The position numbers and the translations under genes are program-made. This document shows, piece after piece, positions 11,640-23,661 of a stretch of 64,000 nucleotides of DNA; position 1 is the first letter of the stretch, and every line of letters starts with the position of its first letter. The notes beneath the pieces were generated by a model. The model was not told the origin of the DNA. It worked only from the letters and a program-made list of their open reading frames with translations, and did no database searches. The stretch lies in NCBI GenBank assembly GCA_023634235.1, contig JAMKCF010000006.1, positions 10,817,751 to 10,881,750 on the forward strand, in the 5' to 3' direction. The stretch comes from Pisaster brevispinus. Its lineage: Eukaryota > Echinodermata > Asteroidea > Forcipulatida > Asteriidae.

Positions 11640-14600
11640 TGTTTTGCTAAACAAAAAAAGACTGTTAGTTTTAAAAGTGCACAAGTGCTACTTTGTTCCT
11701 CCAGCAATTTCGAAAACAACTTTAAGGAATGTCTTTTATATAAAATTACACCCAAAAGTGAAAAATGGAAAGTTGCACTTAAAAATGAGCATAATCGTAA
11801 TAATTTAGCCAGTGAACTTCGTAATAATTTGTGATAGTGTGAGGTTTGTAATTTAGATGACTCTATACATGTTATAGTATAGCTTTTCAGTTGTAAACAG
11901 TTGAAAAACAATTGCCTTCCCATTCAAATGTGGATGCTGCAAAGGAGGACATATAATGAGATTTTATGATGCCAGAAAGTGAAGCTTCCTTGCACTCACT
12001 ATGCTGTGTTGATGTCAATACAGAACAGAAACAAGTGGCTGTTTCAACACCAATGTGTAAATTTCCATAAATATGACTACCAAATCCTATATTATTAGAC
12101 TACAGAATTTTACAGGGTCCTTCAAAACATGACATTTTTGTAACAAAAGTGAATTTTGATGGAACGTAAATTTGAGTTTTTGACGGTTTTTTTGCGGACG
12201 ATAACAAGCAAATGAAGCCTATTTTGTGAAGTGTTGTTTCATACAGTAGCGTGCTTTCAGTACCACAATGAACACATCGGCCCCGGTATATTTCTAACAC
12301 AACATGTATAAGCAGATTAATGGGGAAACATCAGCTTTAGAGTGCTTTGATGCTGGAGTAGGTTCCATTTGAGGCATTTTTGTAATGTCATGTAACCGAG
12401 TCTCCCCGATGGAATTTTAATAACAGTGTATGGCAATGTTTGTTTGTTTATTTGTTTCATTGCTTATTCGTCTTTCTCTCAGTGATACTGCGTGATATCT
12501 TTGTTGTTGTTGTTGTTTTACAAAATGACCTGATGACAATCGAAAATGATTGTTGTTATTAAGTCATTATTCGTTATTCATTATTCATTTATTAAAGTGC
12601 AATGTGTTGTGTACATTGATTCCTTATTTTCTTTTAAATAGTAATGTTTCTTTAAGCACAGGGGAAAAAGCTTAATTACTCCATAAAACTGTTTTTCTAC
12701 ATATTGGAATAACTTATCGGATATCTTTTGTGACATCAGACTGAAACCTTTTACAATATTGCTTGATTTTCACAATCTATACATTTTTAACTAGCCTGAC
12801 AAAAATGAACCTTTAATCGGCACATACACTTAATAACTTAATGTTTGGATACAGTTATCCCAATATAAGGTCAAATAATGTTAACTTTTCTTTTCTCAGT
12901 GACATCAGTTTACAAAATGGAGATGTGTTTGCATAATTTATGTTCAGTTTCAATTGTTGCTATTTGTTTTGTCGATAAGACACCTTTTACCTCAAAATTC
13001 GGCTTGGTATTCCCGATTTTCGGATTCAGCTCCCCAAGTTGGGTTAGTTGGATGGGTAACAACTTTTACTAAAAAATGCCGCTTATCCCCCTTAAATACT
13101 GCCCTTGGTCTAGACTAGAATCTAACTCCATAAAATAAAGGACCCCTAAAATAACGACCGTTGTCTTCATTGACATTACGGGAAAGGGTCCATCAAATTG
13201 TCGAAATAAAACACATAAATAGGACAGACTAAAAGCAAGTCTAATAAGTCGATCACTGTTTTACTTTTAGCACGTGATGTATAGCTGCGCAGGCGCACGA
13301 ATGATAAATCCGGCAAAAACCCCTAAAACTATTTTGAAGAGGCGAGCAAAAATTATAGTGCAACAGTGTAAAACGGTATTTGGACGCGTGGTGAGCGGCT
13401 GTTCATAATTCTAGCTCCGTGCATTGAACACATCTCCACCGAGTACTTTTACGGTAAGTCATTTTCTTCACAAATAAGTCCGTCGAACACCTCCATTTTT
13501 GTTGATCCTTTCAAGTTTAGAAAAGATGCCGAGAAGTACTGGCTTCATACAGTCGGCACTATTTTGAGTGCGACGGGTTACAGTGTGTTCGCTTGCAGTT
13601 CTTTTTTTTCTTCACCCCTTTATTGAAAGCGCAAGAAGAAGTTGTGCATTGTGAGAACGTAGTGGCAGACTTTAGTCAAAATGATTTGCATTGCACACAA
13701 AACACTTCTTGCATGTTTACGATGTAACTAAATCATTGTTGTTATTTTGCGTGTGTTGTGTGCGACCATCCCCTCTTTTCAACAAGGATTCGTTGTTTCT
13801 GTGCACTATGGGTGAGTGTATCATTCAGGGAATTAAGGCGTTGGGTGTTCAATAGTTTTACTTTCTGGCGTCATCGTTAGCAGCCATATTATTGAAATCT
13901 TAAAGGAGCGGCGTAGCCAGGACTTTTCCGGGGGAGGGGTTGCCTTCATATTCACTACCTTATGGAGACCGAGAACAAAACAAAAAAGGGAAAACAAAGG
14001 GTCTCCATAGACTGGGTTGCTCCAAAAGGAATTTTGTGTACAAAGTCTATGGGAGGTTCTTAACTACAGGAACAAAAGGAAAAAAACAAAAGATGTCTCC
14101 ACAGGATGCAAAAACAGGAGTTTACGCTTTTAAGTGGGCAAGCGCTACATACGCAGTGTGGACCTGAGAACAAAAGAGGTCCACATAATGTAGGGATCTG
14201 AAGCACTATGTGGACTTACACACGTCCACACAACGTTATTTGCAGTGTTGAGGAATAGGATTTTCCTTAAGTGTACAGAACAAAGGAATGTCCACACAAC
14301 GACTGCAAAACAAGACTGTGTGTGTGTGGGGGGGGGGGGTCATACTTTTACTTTGGAAGTTTTCGGTAATATTTTTATGCATTTTATTTAAAACTAACCA
14401 CCTTAATTATTGAAAATACCCTACGATATGTACTGTTATGTTTTCAGTGCTGTTAAAGAGAGCATTTTAACGGTGTACATGGTTTTCTTTTTGGGTTTTT
14501 TTACTGGTCATCACATCTTTTTAAAATGGAGTCTACCCAAACCGCAAATGGTTGCGCAATATCCACCCCACCCCGCCCCGGGAAAACCCTAGGTTTTTCA

Positions 14601-14690
14601 ATTGATCGTGTGATCGAAGGGACTTTTTGTTATGCTAAATTCTGGGAAAAGGGGGAAATTCCAGAAACGGTCTTCAACAAGCACACATTA
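11640..14690 (+). repeat. Tandem duplication, copy A
   Basis: At least four blocks recur in the same order in copy B (14815-16560): about 11670-12275 matches 14815-15455; 13130-13590 matches 15485-15955; 13845-13935 matches 16070-16160; 14346-14690 matches 16217-16560. Identity by eye is high in the second block. No intact coding region spans the unit; apparent frames are disrupted between copies. Confidence 0.75.
13265..13456 (+). promoter_or_regulatory. Promoter/first-exon-like cassette, copy A
   Basis: The best-conserved part of the duplication contains CTGCGCAGGCGCACG, a near match to the NRF1 site, followed about 150 bp later by a consensus donor ACG|GTAAGTCAT at 13453-13454. The donor decamer equals that of the real non-coding exon at 18492. 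No downstream coding exon could be linked. The role is inferred. Confidence 0.35.
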
Positions 14691-14814
14691 CAGTAGCCTT
14701 GTCCAAGGCTCTTTACGCAAGCACCCCGCTTTGAATTCACCAGGTAGCATAACAATACTAGCACGGTACTGCAGTCTATGGGGTCGAAGCATGGTTTTTC
14801 AACCTCGTATTTTT

Positions 14815-16560
14815 AGAAGTGCACAAGATTCCCATTTTGTCCCTCCAGCAATTTTGAAAACAACGTTTAGAAATGTCTTTATAAAATATTACCCCCAAAA
14901 GTGAAAAATGGAAAGTTGCAGTCAAAAATGAGCATAATCGTAATAATTTAGCCAGTGAACTTTCTAACAATTTGTAATAATGTGAGGTTTGTTATTTAGA
15001 TGACTCTGTACATGTTATTGTATAGGTTTTCAGTTGTCAACAGTTGAAAAACAATTAACTTCCCATTCAAATGTGGATGCTGCGAAGGATGACATATAAT
15101 GAGATTCAAATGTGGATGCTGCGAAGGATGACATATAATGAGATGTATGATGCCAGAAAGTGAAGCTTCCTTGCACTCACTACGCTGTGTTGATTTCAAT
15201 ACAGAACAGACACAAGTGGCTGTTTCAACATCAATGTGTAAATTTCAATAAATATGACTACCAAATCCAAAATTATTAGACTACAGATTTTTACAGGGTC
15301 CTTCAAAACATGACATTTTTGTAGCAAAAGTGAAATTTGATGGAACGTAAATTTGAGTTTTTGGCGGTTTTTTTTTTGCGGACGATAAAAAGCAAATGAA
15401 GCCTATTTTGTGTAGTGTTGTTTCATACAGTAGCGTGCTTTCAGTACCACGCTGAACAGGACTCCTAATACTCCATAATATAATACTCCATAAGGACCCC
15501 TAAAATAACGACCGTTGTCTTCATTGACATTACGGGAGAGGGTCCACCATTGTCCAAAATATAAAAGACATAAATACGACAGACTAAAAGCAAGCCTAAT
15601 AAGTCGATCACTGTTTTAGCATGTGATGTATAGCTGCGCAGGCGCACGAATGATAAATCCGGCAAAAACCCCTAAAACTATTTTGAAGAGGCGAGCAAAA
15701 ATTATAAGTTGTGCAACGGTGTAAAACGGTATTTGGACGCGTGGTGAGCGGCTGTTCATAATTCTAGCTCCGTGCATTGAACACATCTCCACCGAGTATT
15801 TTTACGGTAAGTCATTTTCTTCACAAATAAGTCCGTCGAACACCTCCATTTTTGTTGATCGTTTCAAGTTTCGAAAAGATGCCGAGAAGCACTGGCTTCA
15901 TACAGTCGGCACTATTTTGAGTGCGACGGGTTACAGTGTGCTCGCTTGTAGTTTGAACCCCTTTAATTGAAAGCACACGAAAAACAAGGTGAAAACATTC
16001 CGCTGTTTCCAAAGCTGCACTGGATCATATCCGACAGCTAAATATCGCAATAAATAAACAAACGTTTTTGTTCAATAATTTTACTTTCTGGCGTCATCGT
16101 TAGCAGCCATATTATTGAATTCTCAAAGCAGCGGCGTAGCCAGGACTTTTGGGGTGGGGTGGGGGGTTGCCTTTAAGGTGGGGGCAGGGAAATGGGATTT
16201 GTCAGGGGGGGTTCAAGCTTTTTTTTTGGAAGTTTTCGGTAATATTATGCATTTTATACAAGACTAACCACCTCAACAATTGCAAATGCTCTACGATATA
16301 CTGTTATGTTTTCAGTGCTGTTAAATAGAGCATTATAACGGTATAATGGTTTTCTTTTTGTTTTTAATGGTCATCATGACTTTTTAAAATGGAGTGTACC
16401 CATAAAACCGCGATTGCAAATGATTGCGCAATACCCCCCCCCCCGGGAAAACCCTGAGATGTTTGCAACTGATCGTGTGATCGAAAGGGACCTTTTGTTA
16501 TTTTAAATTCTGGGTAAAGGGGGGAAATTCCAGAAACGGTCTTCAACAAGCACACATTAC
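14815..16560 (+). repeat. Tandem duplication, copy B (internally deleted)
   Basis: This is colinear with 11640-14690 but shorter, because about 0.85 kb between the first two blocks and shorter stretches between later blocks are missing. It has its own extra event: a 39-bp direct repeat of the CATTCAAATGTGGATGCTGC segment at about 15064 and 15103. It ends about 200 bp before the CAA/CAG tract. Confidence 0.75.
15620..15808 (+). promoter_or_regulatory. Promoter/first-exon-like cassette, copy B
   Basis: This is a near-identical copy of 13265-13456, again with CTGCGCAGGCGCACG and the donor ACG|GTAAGTCATTTT. Conservation of both the GC-rich motif and the donor while surrounding blocks diverged is the reason for noting it. 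Confidence 0.35.
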
Positions 16561-16766
16561 ATAGTTTTCGCAAGCGTGCGGATATGAATGCAGACTGATA
16601 GTGATATACCATGAAGGAAGAACTCCATGGATATACCACAACGGTATCCGTCCACGTTGGATGCGCGTCACGTTTTACTTTGCGATCATAGTCAAGGTTT
16701 TAGTTGCGAGCAAACCCCCCCCCCAAAAAAAAAGAAGAAGAAAAGAAAACAAGCACAAAAAGAAAC

Positions 16767-17840
<1,074 letters not shown>

Positions 17841-18399
17841 AACAAACCCCCAAACATTACAAAAAACAAAACAAAACACCCACACACGTTATACATTTTG
17901 TTATTACATTAGAGAATTTGATTGAATAGTATACTTGCAAGACCATTCGTTATAAAATACACCTAAAGCTGCAAAAATCTCTAAATCTCGTCACGTGGAC
18001 ACACAAAGTGTTGACGTATCAGTATCGGTGTGTCCATAGACGTGCAAAACCTCTCTACGTGCAAGTGAACAGTTATGATTAAAAATAGTGTATTAATTAC
18101 TCCAACAACAAACCAAACAAACAACAAACAAACAAACAACAAACTAAACAAAAAACAATGATGTAGGCCTCCCTTCCTATCATGCAACATTGTCCCTTAT
18201 GTGGTACACTAAAAGTAGTTTTCTATAATACTTTCCGAAAAAGTATAAGCTTCGAGGCTGGTAAATATTCTGAAAGTTTATTCAATATTCAAAGATTTAT
18301 GCTTTATAGGTATGTCCTAAAAGGCGCCGTACTTTTTGTGACGTAATTGCCAAAATAACCCCACCTTTGCAAAAGAAGGTCTGACGGACTCTAAGGATA

Positions 18400-18407
18400 T
18401 TATATAT
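18400..18407 (+). promoter_or_regulatory. TATA box of the 173-aa gene
   Basis: TATATATT lies about 85-90 bp upstream of the donor at 18492/18493, so transcription would start near 18430. It is placed well for the non-coding first exon described next. Confidence 0.45.
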
Positions 18408-18429
18408 TTTTCCACAGCGCAAGAGAACT

Positions 18430-18492
18430 TTGGCTCTACCGTCCTGTGACTGTGCAAACTAGAGTTCTTGTATTGGGCGTTGTTAGTAGACG
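18430..18492 (+). other. Non-coding first exon (5' UTR)
   Basis: This stretch ends in the consensus donor ACG|GTAAGTCAT. The next acceptor, TTATTTCGCAG at 18923, lies nine bases before the ATG of the small gene. The start is estimated from the TATA box. Confidence 0.5.
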
Positions 18493-18932
18493 GTAAGTCA
18501 TCCCTCAGTTTCGTGAATGTAACCCCTGTACTAACTTTGTTTATATTCTGCTAACTCTATTGTAGGCCTACTAACTATGGTTAATTACAATCAATGTAAA
18601 AAGTAACTATAAATAAATGAATAAGTAGTAAACTTGCAGGTACAACCATGTATTAAAACATGATTTTGCGTAATAATGTCGTACAAACAAAGGCGTTTCT
18701 ACAAAAAGATGGTCGCTGAGAGCAAGCCTTAGTTGAATAGAACAAAATATCTGTAGGTAAAGCAAGATTTGTATGGATCGATTTCATTCCACCGCCCTCA
18801 CAAAAGGCTCATTGAGCTTGATACGAAAGGTTCGGCGGACTTGAGAACATCAGTTTATTGGTTCAGTTACGTATACACCACTGGACAACACGTTTACTTA
18901 ACGTCATCTACATTATTTCGCAGGAAAACAAA

Positions 18933-19454
18933 ATGAGTGCATCTAGAAGAGTAGTGACCATTACCAAAGAGCAGAAGGCGGAGTCACGCCGAGTCGTTCT
19001 TCGGCTGCAACAGAGTGTGCAAAACGAATTTGAGAAACAGCTCGAGAAAACGAAACGAGAGATCGAGATGAGCGGAATGGGGGCAGACGAAATAGACGAC
19101 TTTGTAGACCGCCAATTCGACGTTCTCAACAGAGAATTCCAACAGCGTTCAGATGAATTGAAGGTGTACGTCAAATCGAAGAAGCCCAAGAAGCCTACTA
19201 GCAACGATCCTAAGGAAAAAGCCGAGTATGACGAAAAATTAGAAGAATACAAATCTTTTGTTGAGTATTCGGTTACCATTATCTCAAGGCTCACTGATTT
19301 TATCAAGGAGGTGTTCTTGAAAATCAAGGAGTTTTTCCGTAGCCTCTGGAACTGGATCAAAAGCAAGTTTCAGGATGTTGCTAAGAAAGTTGGCGAGTTC
19401 GTTGCATACATGAAAGAGAAATTTGGTGGCCTGGTCGATTTTATTTTCGGGTAA
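18933..19454 (+). CDS. Unknown 173-aa charged helical protein
   Basis: The frame is intact, intronless within the coding part, and preceded by an acceptor (AG at 18922-18923), so the gene appears to have a 5' UTR intron 18493-18923. The ATG at 18933 is chosen because it follows the acceptor in AACAAAATG context; an upstream in-frame ATG at 18858 lies inside the intron. The protein is rich in Lys, Glu, Arg and Gln. Residues about 10-80 look like coiled-coil helix, 82-97 form a KSKKPKKPTSNDPKEK linker, and 110-173 are helical with repeated aromatics (FFRSLWNWIKSKF). The last part is amphipathic and could lie on membranes. There is no signal peptide and no cysteine. No family was recognised. Codon use and length make it a likely real gene, possibly lineage-specific. 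Confidence 0.7.
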   Translation: MSASRRVVTITKEQKAESRRVVLRLQQSVQNEFEKQLEKTKREIEMSGMGADEIDDFVDRQFDVLNREFQQRSDELKVYVKSKKPKKPTSNDPKEKAEYDEKLEEYKSFVEYSVTIISRLTDFIKEVFLKIKEFFRSLWNWIKSKFQDVAKKVGEFVAYMKEKFGGLVDFIFG

Positions 19455-19458
19455 TATC

Positions 19459-19620
19459 CCCCCCCCAAAAAAAAAAATAAACAAAAAAACCCACCAACAA
19501 CAACAAACCCTAAAAACAAAACAAAAACAGTCAAACAAAAAACAAAAAACTAAAAACAAACAAACAAACAAACAAACAAACAAACACCCCAACACCCCAT
19601 CCCAACAAACAAACAAAAAC
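19459..19620 (+). repeat. C-run/A-run then CAAA and CACCCCAA repeats
   Basis: Low-complexity sequence starts with a C run followed by an A run and continues as CAAA units and ACACCCCAACACCCC. Similar texture occurs at 16715-16803, 26651-26757 and 32636-32700. Confidence 0.8.
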
Positions 19621-19642
19621 AGCTTTTGATTAAGCTTTTAAC

Positions 19643-19648
19643 AATAAA
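19643..19648 (+). terminator. Candidate poly(A) signal
   Basis: AATAAA about 190 bp downstream of the 173-aa gene's stop. A second AATAAA in the A-rich tract at 19476-19481 is an alternative. Confidence 0.35.
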
Positions 19649-19888
19649 TGACTTAGATTTAGAAACGCGTTTTTTAGAAAGTAGTTTTAATTCAACATGC
19701 AGATTGTATGAGCTATAATGCCCGGTTGAGCAATCGATGAAGTAAACGAAATCGTAAATTAGGAGGGAAGATCGAGAGGAAATTAGCACTTTGACAAGCT
19801 TCGGTCCTTTTTTATTCTTCTTTTTATAATCAATATTTAAGCAATTCAAACGAAAGATGGAGGAAACAAAGTAATCTTTTTGACTTCT

Positions 19889-19923
19889 TGCACGCACGCA
19901 CGCACGCACGCCCACACGCACGC
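19889..19923 (+). repeat. (GCAC)n microsatellite
   Basis: Short tetranucleotide repeat of GCAC/CGCA units with minor interruptions. Confidence 0.85.
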
Positions 19924-20461
19924 ATGTGCCACCTAAAATGGCACAACTAAGATTATTATGATGATGACGTCAAGTGAATTGGGTCAATAATAATCCCTTT
20001 TTAGTCTGATTTGAAAGAATTTCACAGAAGTTCGATAATTTCAAATAAGACAGCGTAAACGGTTTGCATACTGAACGGAAAGTCCCGGTGTTATTCAAAA
20101 GATTAAACACACGAACTGAACATGGGCCCGGTTCAATCAGTTGCAGGGTGCCCTACTGAAATTCTATTCTGAGCAAAATAAAAATGGCATCACCATTTCG
20201 GTCATAATTGCAGGAATCTTTGTATAAGGCGTTTTTCCTGCACTATGGAAAAGTTCAGTGATTGTATACACAACATACCCACCCTTAAGTCATGAACAAT
20301 TTCCGTCCAGTAGTTTGCTTACCCCGGTATTCACGAAATGCTTTCAATTTTGGGGGTTAAAGAACAGGTCAATTAATGAAGTTCCAAGGGTTCCTTATTG
20401 GTTTATTATTAATTTGCCTATCGACCAAAAAGAAATACAGAGGATGATATTCTGACATTGA

Positions 20462-20990
20462 TGAATGGGGGCTTTTGCTAAAGTTGTTTTTGTAGACTTT
20501 GCGAGTGCCTTCCACACAATACAGCCGCATTTGATGGTTCAGAACCTGTTTTATCTCAATGTAAATTTAAATTTTACATTTGAATCAATACAGAGGGCAA
20601 TCAGGTCAGGTTAAATTCCACTTTCTCAACTATCTGTCATTTAAGTGCTGTGCGGGCCCGGCAGGGTTGTGTTCTTTCTCCCCATTCTGTATATACACAT
20701 ACAGCAATGGATGTAGATCTTTAAATACAAATCACAAGTTAAATAAGTATGCACTAGTCGGCCATTTATTTGCAAAAAGGGTCAACTTTAGAATCGTTCA
20801 ATCGCAAGATTTCTGAATTTGTTCAGTGGTGTGACAAAAACACTTGGGCCCTAGAGATTAACACAATGAAAGCGAAGGTCTGATTTTCATAGGAAGAAAA
20901 CACAGCCCGGCCACTTTAATCAAAGGAGAATCTCTTGAGAGATTCACTGAGTTCAAGTACTTAGATATCGAGATTGATAACCAGGCTTTT
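20462..20990 (+). pseudogene. Reverse transcriptase remnant (non-LTR)
   Basis: Translation in shifting frames gives FVDFASAFHTIQPHLM near 20490-20545, a GCVLSP-like segment near 20660-20680, a diverged ADDSALVG-like motif near 20750, FVQWCDKN near 20822-20845, and EFKYL near 20950. These follow the order of palm motifs in CR1/Rex-type retrotransposon reverse transcriptase. Frameshifts and stops show it is dead. Element ends were not found. Confidence 0.65.
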
Positions 20991-21091
20991 TGATAAATGT
21001 GATAAATCAAAGTATATACTAATAGTTACAGCAGCGTCTTTTCTTCTTAAGAAAACTTATTTCATTTAGCTGCTGATAGTAGGCCTATAAA

Positions 21092-21437
21092 CTATTTTGA
21101 GAAATGAGTCCCCTTTGAAGTAATATGGTTTGGATAATTTCTCACCCCAAAACATTTGAATCTGAGACATGAATCGTTTTTCAGATATTTTAAGGTGCGA
21201 TGTCCGTTTTCGATTGCCGCTGACAGTGATGTGGTTGGTCCCACTGTCACCTCGCTAAATGCGGATGGATTCAACGACAGGCTTTTTTTCTGTATTTTTT
21301 TTTAGCAAGTACCGGTAGGCCAAGACACTGTATTCAGCTGAAACTTTCACATGCGACTTTTATTGTACCTGTCCTTATAAATTTGCCTGTACATCAGCAT
21401 TATGTTGACAGAAACAAATTTAAGCCCCAACCTTTAA
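21092..21437 (+). mobile_element. MITE family A, copy 3
   Basis: This is a diverged relative of 4778-5204 sharing AAGTAATATGGT, CCAAAACATTTGAATCTGAGA, ACACTGTATTCAGCTGAAAC, CATCAGCATTATGTTGACA and the end CAACCTTTAAG. The left terminus is missing or too diverged. Confidence 0.55.
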
Positions 21438-22149
21438 GCCATAATAGCCTACTTTTAAAGATTAGAGAGTTGGTTGGGAAAACATACTGACATACATAAA
21501 CATGTCCATCATTTAGTATTACGGTACCATGGTCACAGTGTTTCGAAGAATTTTCAAACTACATGTAATAACTTGTATTAATACTGTAATTGTGTGAGTA
21601 ATTATCTAAATAACTATGTAGATTTAAACTATTACGAGCCAACGTTTAACCACGGTATCCAAATAGCACTTTTAACATTTCAGATAAATTAACTTTATTA
21701 GATTAATTTACTCATTGCTTTTGTCGCAGTACAGAACCGCAGAAACTGTAGTTTTCTTAATAGTCAAATAAAATGCACAGATGTTTCTGCAGTTGTTTAA
21801 GCTCATGGCTTAGTATGGTATTGGTGAATAAACTTTGGTTTCAACACAACAATATTTGGTTTAATTTTCCCACCAATCTAGCTATTGGGACGAGGGTTTT
21901 TCGACATGGGGAACCGAATGTGGGCACGGGGTAATTTTAGCTCCTGTCTTGTAAACAAGAAAAACTTTTTTCAACTTTCCCCTTTGTCAAACTATTTCAG
22001 ACTTGCTGGAATACAGTCATGTTATTTTTAAGTTATGCAGTCACAAGTAAGGACAAAAACAGATCCATTATGGCTGCTAGATTAGAACCCCCAAAAGACG
22101 CTGCGATGATAACGCGACTATATATTTGGGGGATTTTTTTTATCTAAAA

Positions 22150-22292
22150 TAGACCGTGCAAGTCTCGCTCGTATTCTACAATTTTTGGGACCACCTTGGT
22201 CCCACGTTCATTGCTTTTATGCGTGAAGGAAACAAACTCGGCCACTTTAAAGGGTGAAAATGTTAGAACATGTGCGAGACTTGCACAGTCTA
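22150..22292. mobile_element. MITE family B, copy 1
   Basis: The ends TAGACCGTGCAAGTCTCGC and GCGAGACTTGCACAGTCTA form about 27-bp inverted repeats with TA at both edges, as for Tc1/mariner-type elements. A second copy is at 23411-23543. Confidence 0.65.
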
Positions 22293-22804
22293 TTGGCCTG
22301 TATAGAAAAAGAAAGTACCACATTCAGTGTTGACCTTGGTAGAAACGACACACCTGAAACTCAATTTCACAAACGGCAAACGCCAGTTTGGGCGGCCATG
22401 TTGAATTCCCATAATGCATCTTACATTGTCAGGTGATAATTTTAATCATTAAAAAAATAATTAAAAAAATGGGCAGGCCTTCGAATAGTTTAAGGTTTTG
22501 TAACAATGTAAAATACAGGTCACTTGAAAAAATTTAAACCATTGGGTTCCAAGGTAACTCCAAACGGTTGCCGTGGTGACTGCACAACCACACCTTTGGT
22601 AGTTATCGGCCTTGTTGCTTAAAAGTTATGAGCAAACGTGTTAGACGGGGTGCCTTTGCACCCGCCATCCCTAGTCTTGATAAAGTTACATACATTTGTG
22701 TCGCCAACCTTTTGTGCTGCCAACATTTTATTATATTTTTATTTATATATTTATACATTCTGGGTGTGAAGTTACCAAGAACCCCCATGGAGAGAAGACA
22801 ATAA

Positions 22805-22895
22805 AGAAGGATTCCGTTTCAGATGTGGGAGGAAAAACCCCAGAGAATAATTCCATCTAAAAAACCACAAAGCGCCCCAGCAGGATTCGAACCAG
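22805..22895 (-). mobile_element. SINE family C fragment
   Basis: The minus-strand match to the elements at 47440-47690 and 54900-55165 includes the complement of TTTTCCTCCCACATCTGA and a B-box-like GGATTCGAACC complement. Only part of the element is present. Confidence 0.5.
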
Positions 22896-23121
22896 GCTCC
22901 TATAGAGCCAAAACCTATAGAGCCAAACCGACCGCCAAAAATTGATGTTTTTCCCCTTTTCCTATGTACCAAGAAGGGGTAAAATATTTTCAACTTCCAA
23001 ACTTGGTTACTTGGTATACTAGGCAACAAAGATGAATGCAAACAAGAAACGGGCTTCGTATGAAATAATCCAGTGCTCTAAAGGCGAAACATCTGCCTCT
23101 TAATCAACTAGTTTTGTCGAT

Positions 23122-23127
23122 TTTATT
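23122..23127 (-). terminator. Candidate poly(A) signal of the EGF gene
   Basis: AATAAA on the minus strand about 540 bases beyond the stop at 23662; no closer canonical hexamer was noticed. Confidence 0.3.
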
Positions 23128-23410
23128 CATTCAAATTTGTGTTTTCATTCTTGCGATTCGATGGTTTCACAACATGCTTCATAGTTTGCAATTATAAACT
23201 TCCATTCTCAAAAATAAAACAACTTTGATTTGTCCAATTCACCCCTTTAAGAGGAAACTATGATCCGTCTTTTCGAGTAGCGCGCTCAAGGGATTCTTTG
23301 CAATGTTAAACTCTTCAGTTTTTATCAACTTATGAAACTAATAATTATTACAAGTTATACAATAAAGTGCAAATCGTGACTATAATGCAAACAAATTAAA
23401 AACTTTCAAA

Positions 23411-23543
23411 AGACCGAACAAGTCTCGCGCGTATTCGAACATTTTTGGGGACCACTTTGGTACAACGTACATTGCTTTAAACGCGAGAACAAAACAAACT
23501 CGCGCACTTTTACGTGTTCGAATAAGCACGAGAGTTGCACAGT
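23411..23543. mobile_element. MITE family B, copy 2
   Basis: Homologous to 22150-22292, with ACAAGTCTCGCGCGTATTCG at the left and the inverted counterpart GAATAAGCACGAGAGTTGCA at the right. It would lie in the 3' UTR of the EGF gene if the distal poly(A) site is used. Confidence 0.55.
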
Positions 23544-23661
23544 ATGCTACAGACCCCTTGCATAGTATGACATCACAAGCCCAAAACAGTCCCCTCACTG
23601 AGGTCAATAAAGTGGCCCCTGCAAGGGTACAATTGGCGGTGCATTCCTTATCCCACAGACC

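Larger units (their letters stand above)
19649..23121. other. Repeat-rich gap between two genes
   Basis: No gene is supported. It contains the reverse transcriptase remnant, MITE family A copy 3, a TIR element at 22150-22292 and a SINE-like fragment at 22805-22895, separated by AT-rich unique sequence. Confidence 0.5.

Noticed and set aside
11550..11834. 94-codon open frame in duplication copy A
   Set aside because: The matching part of copy B (14815-14990) is frameshifted and no domain is seen, so coding function is not supported.
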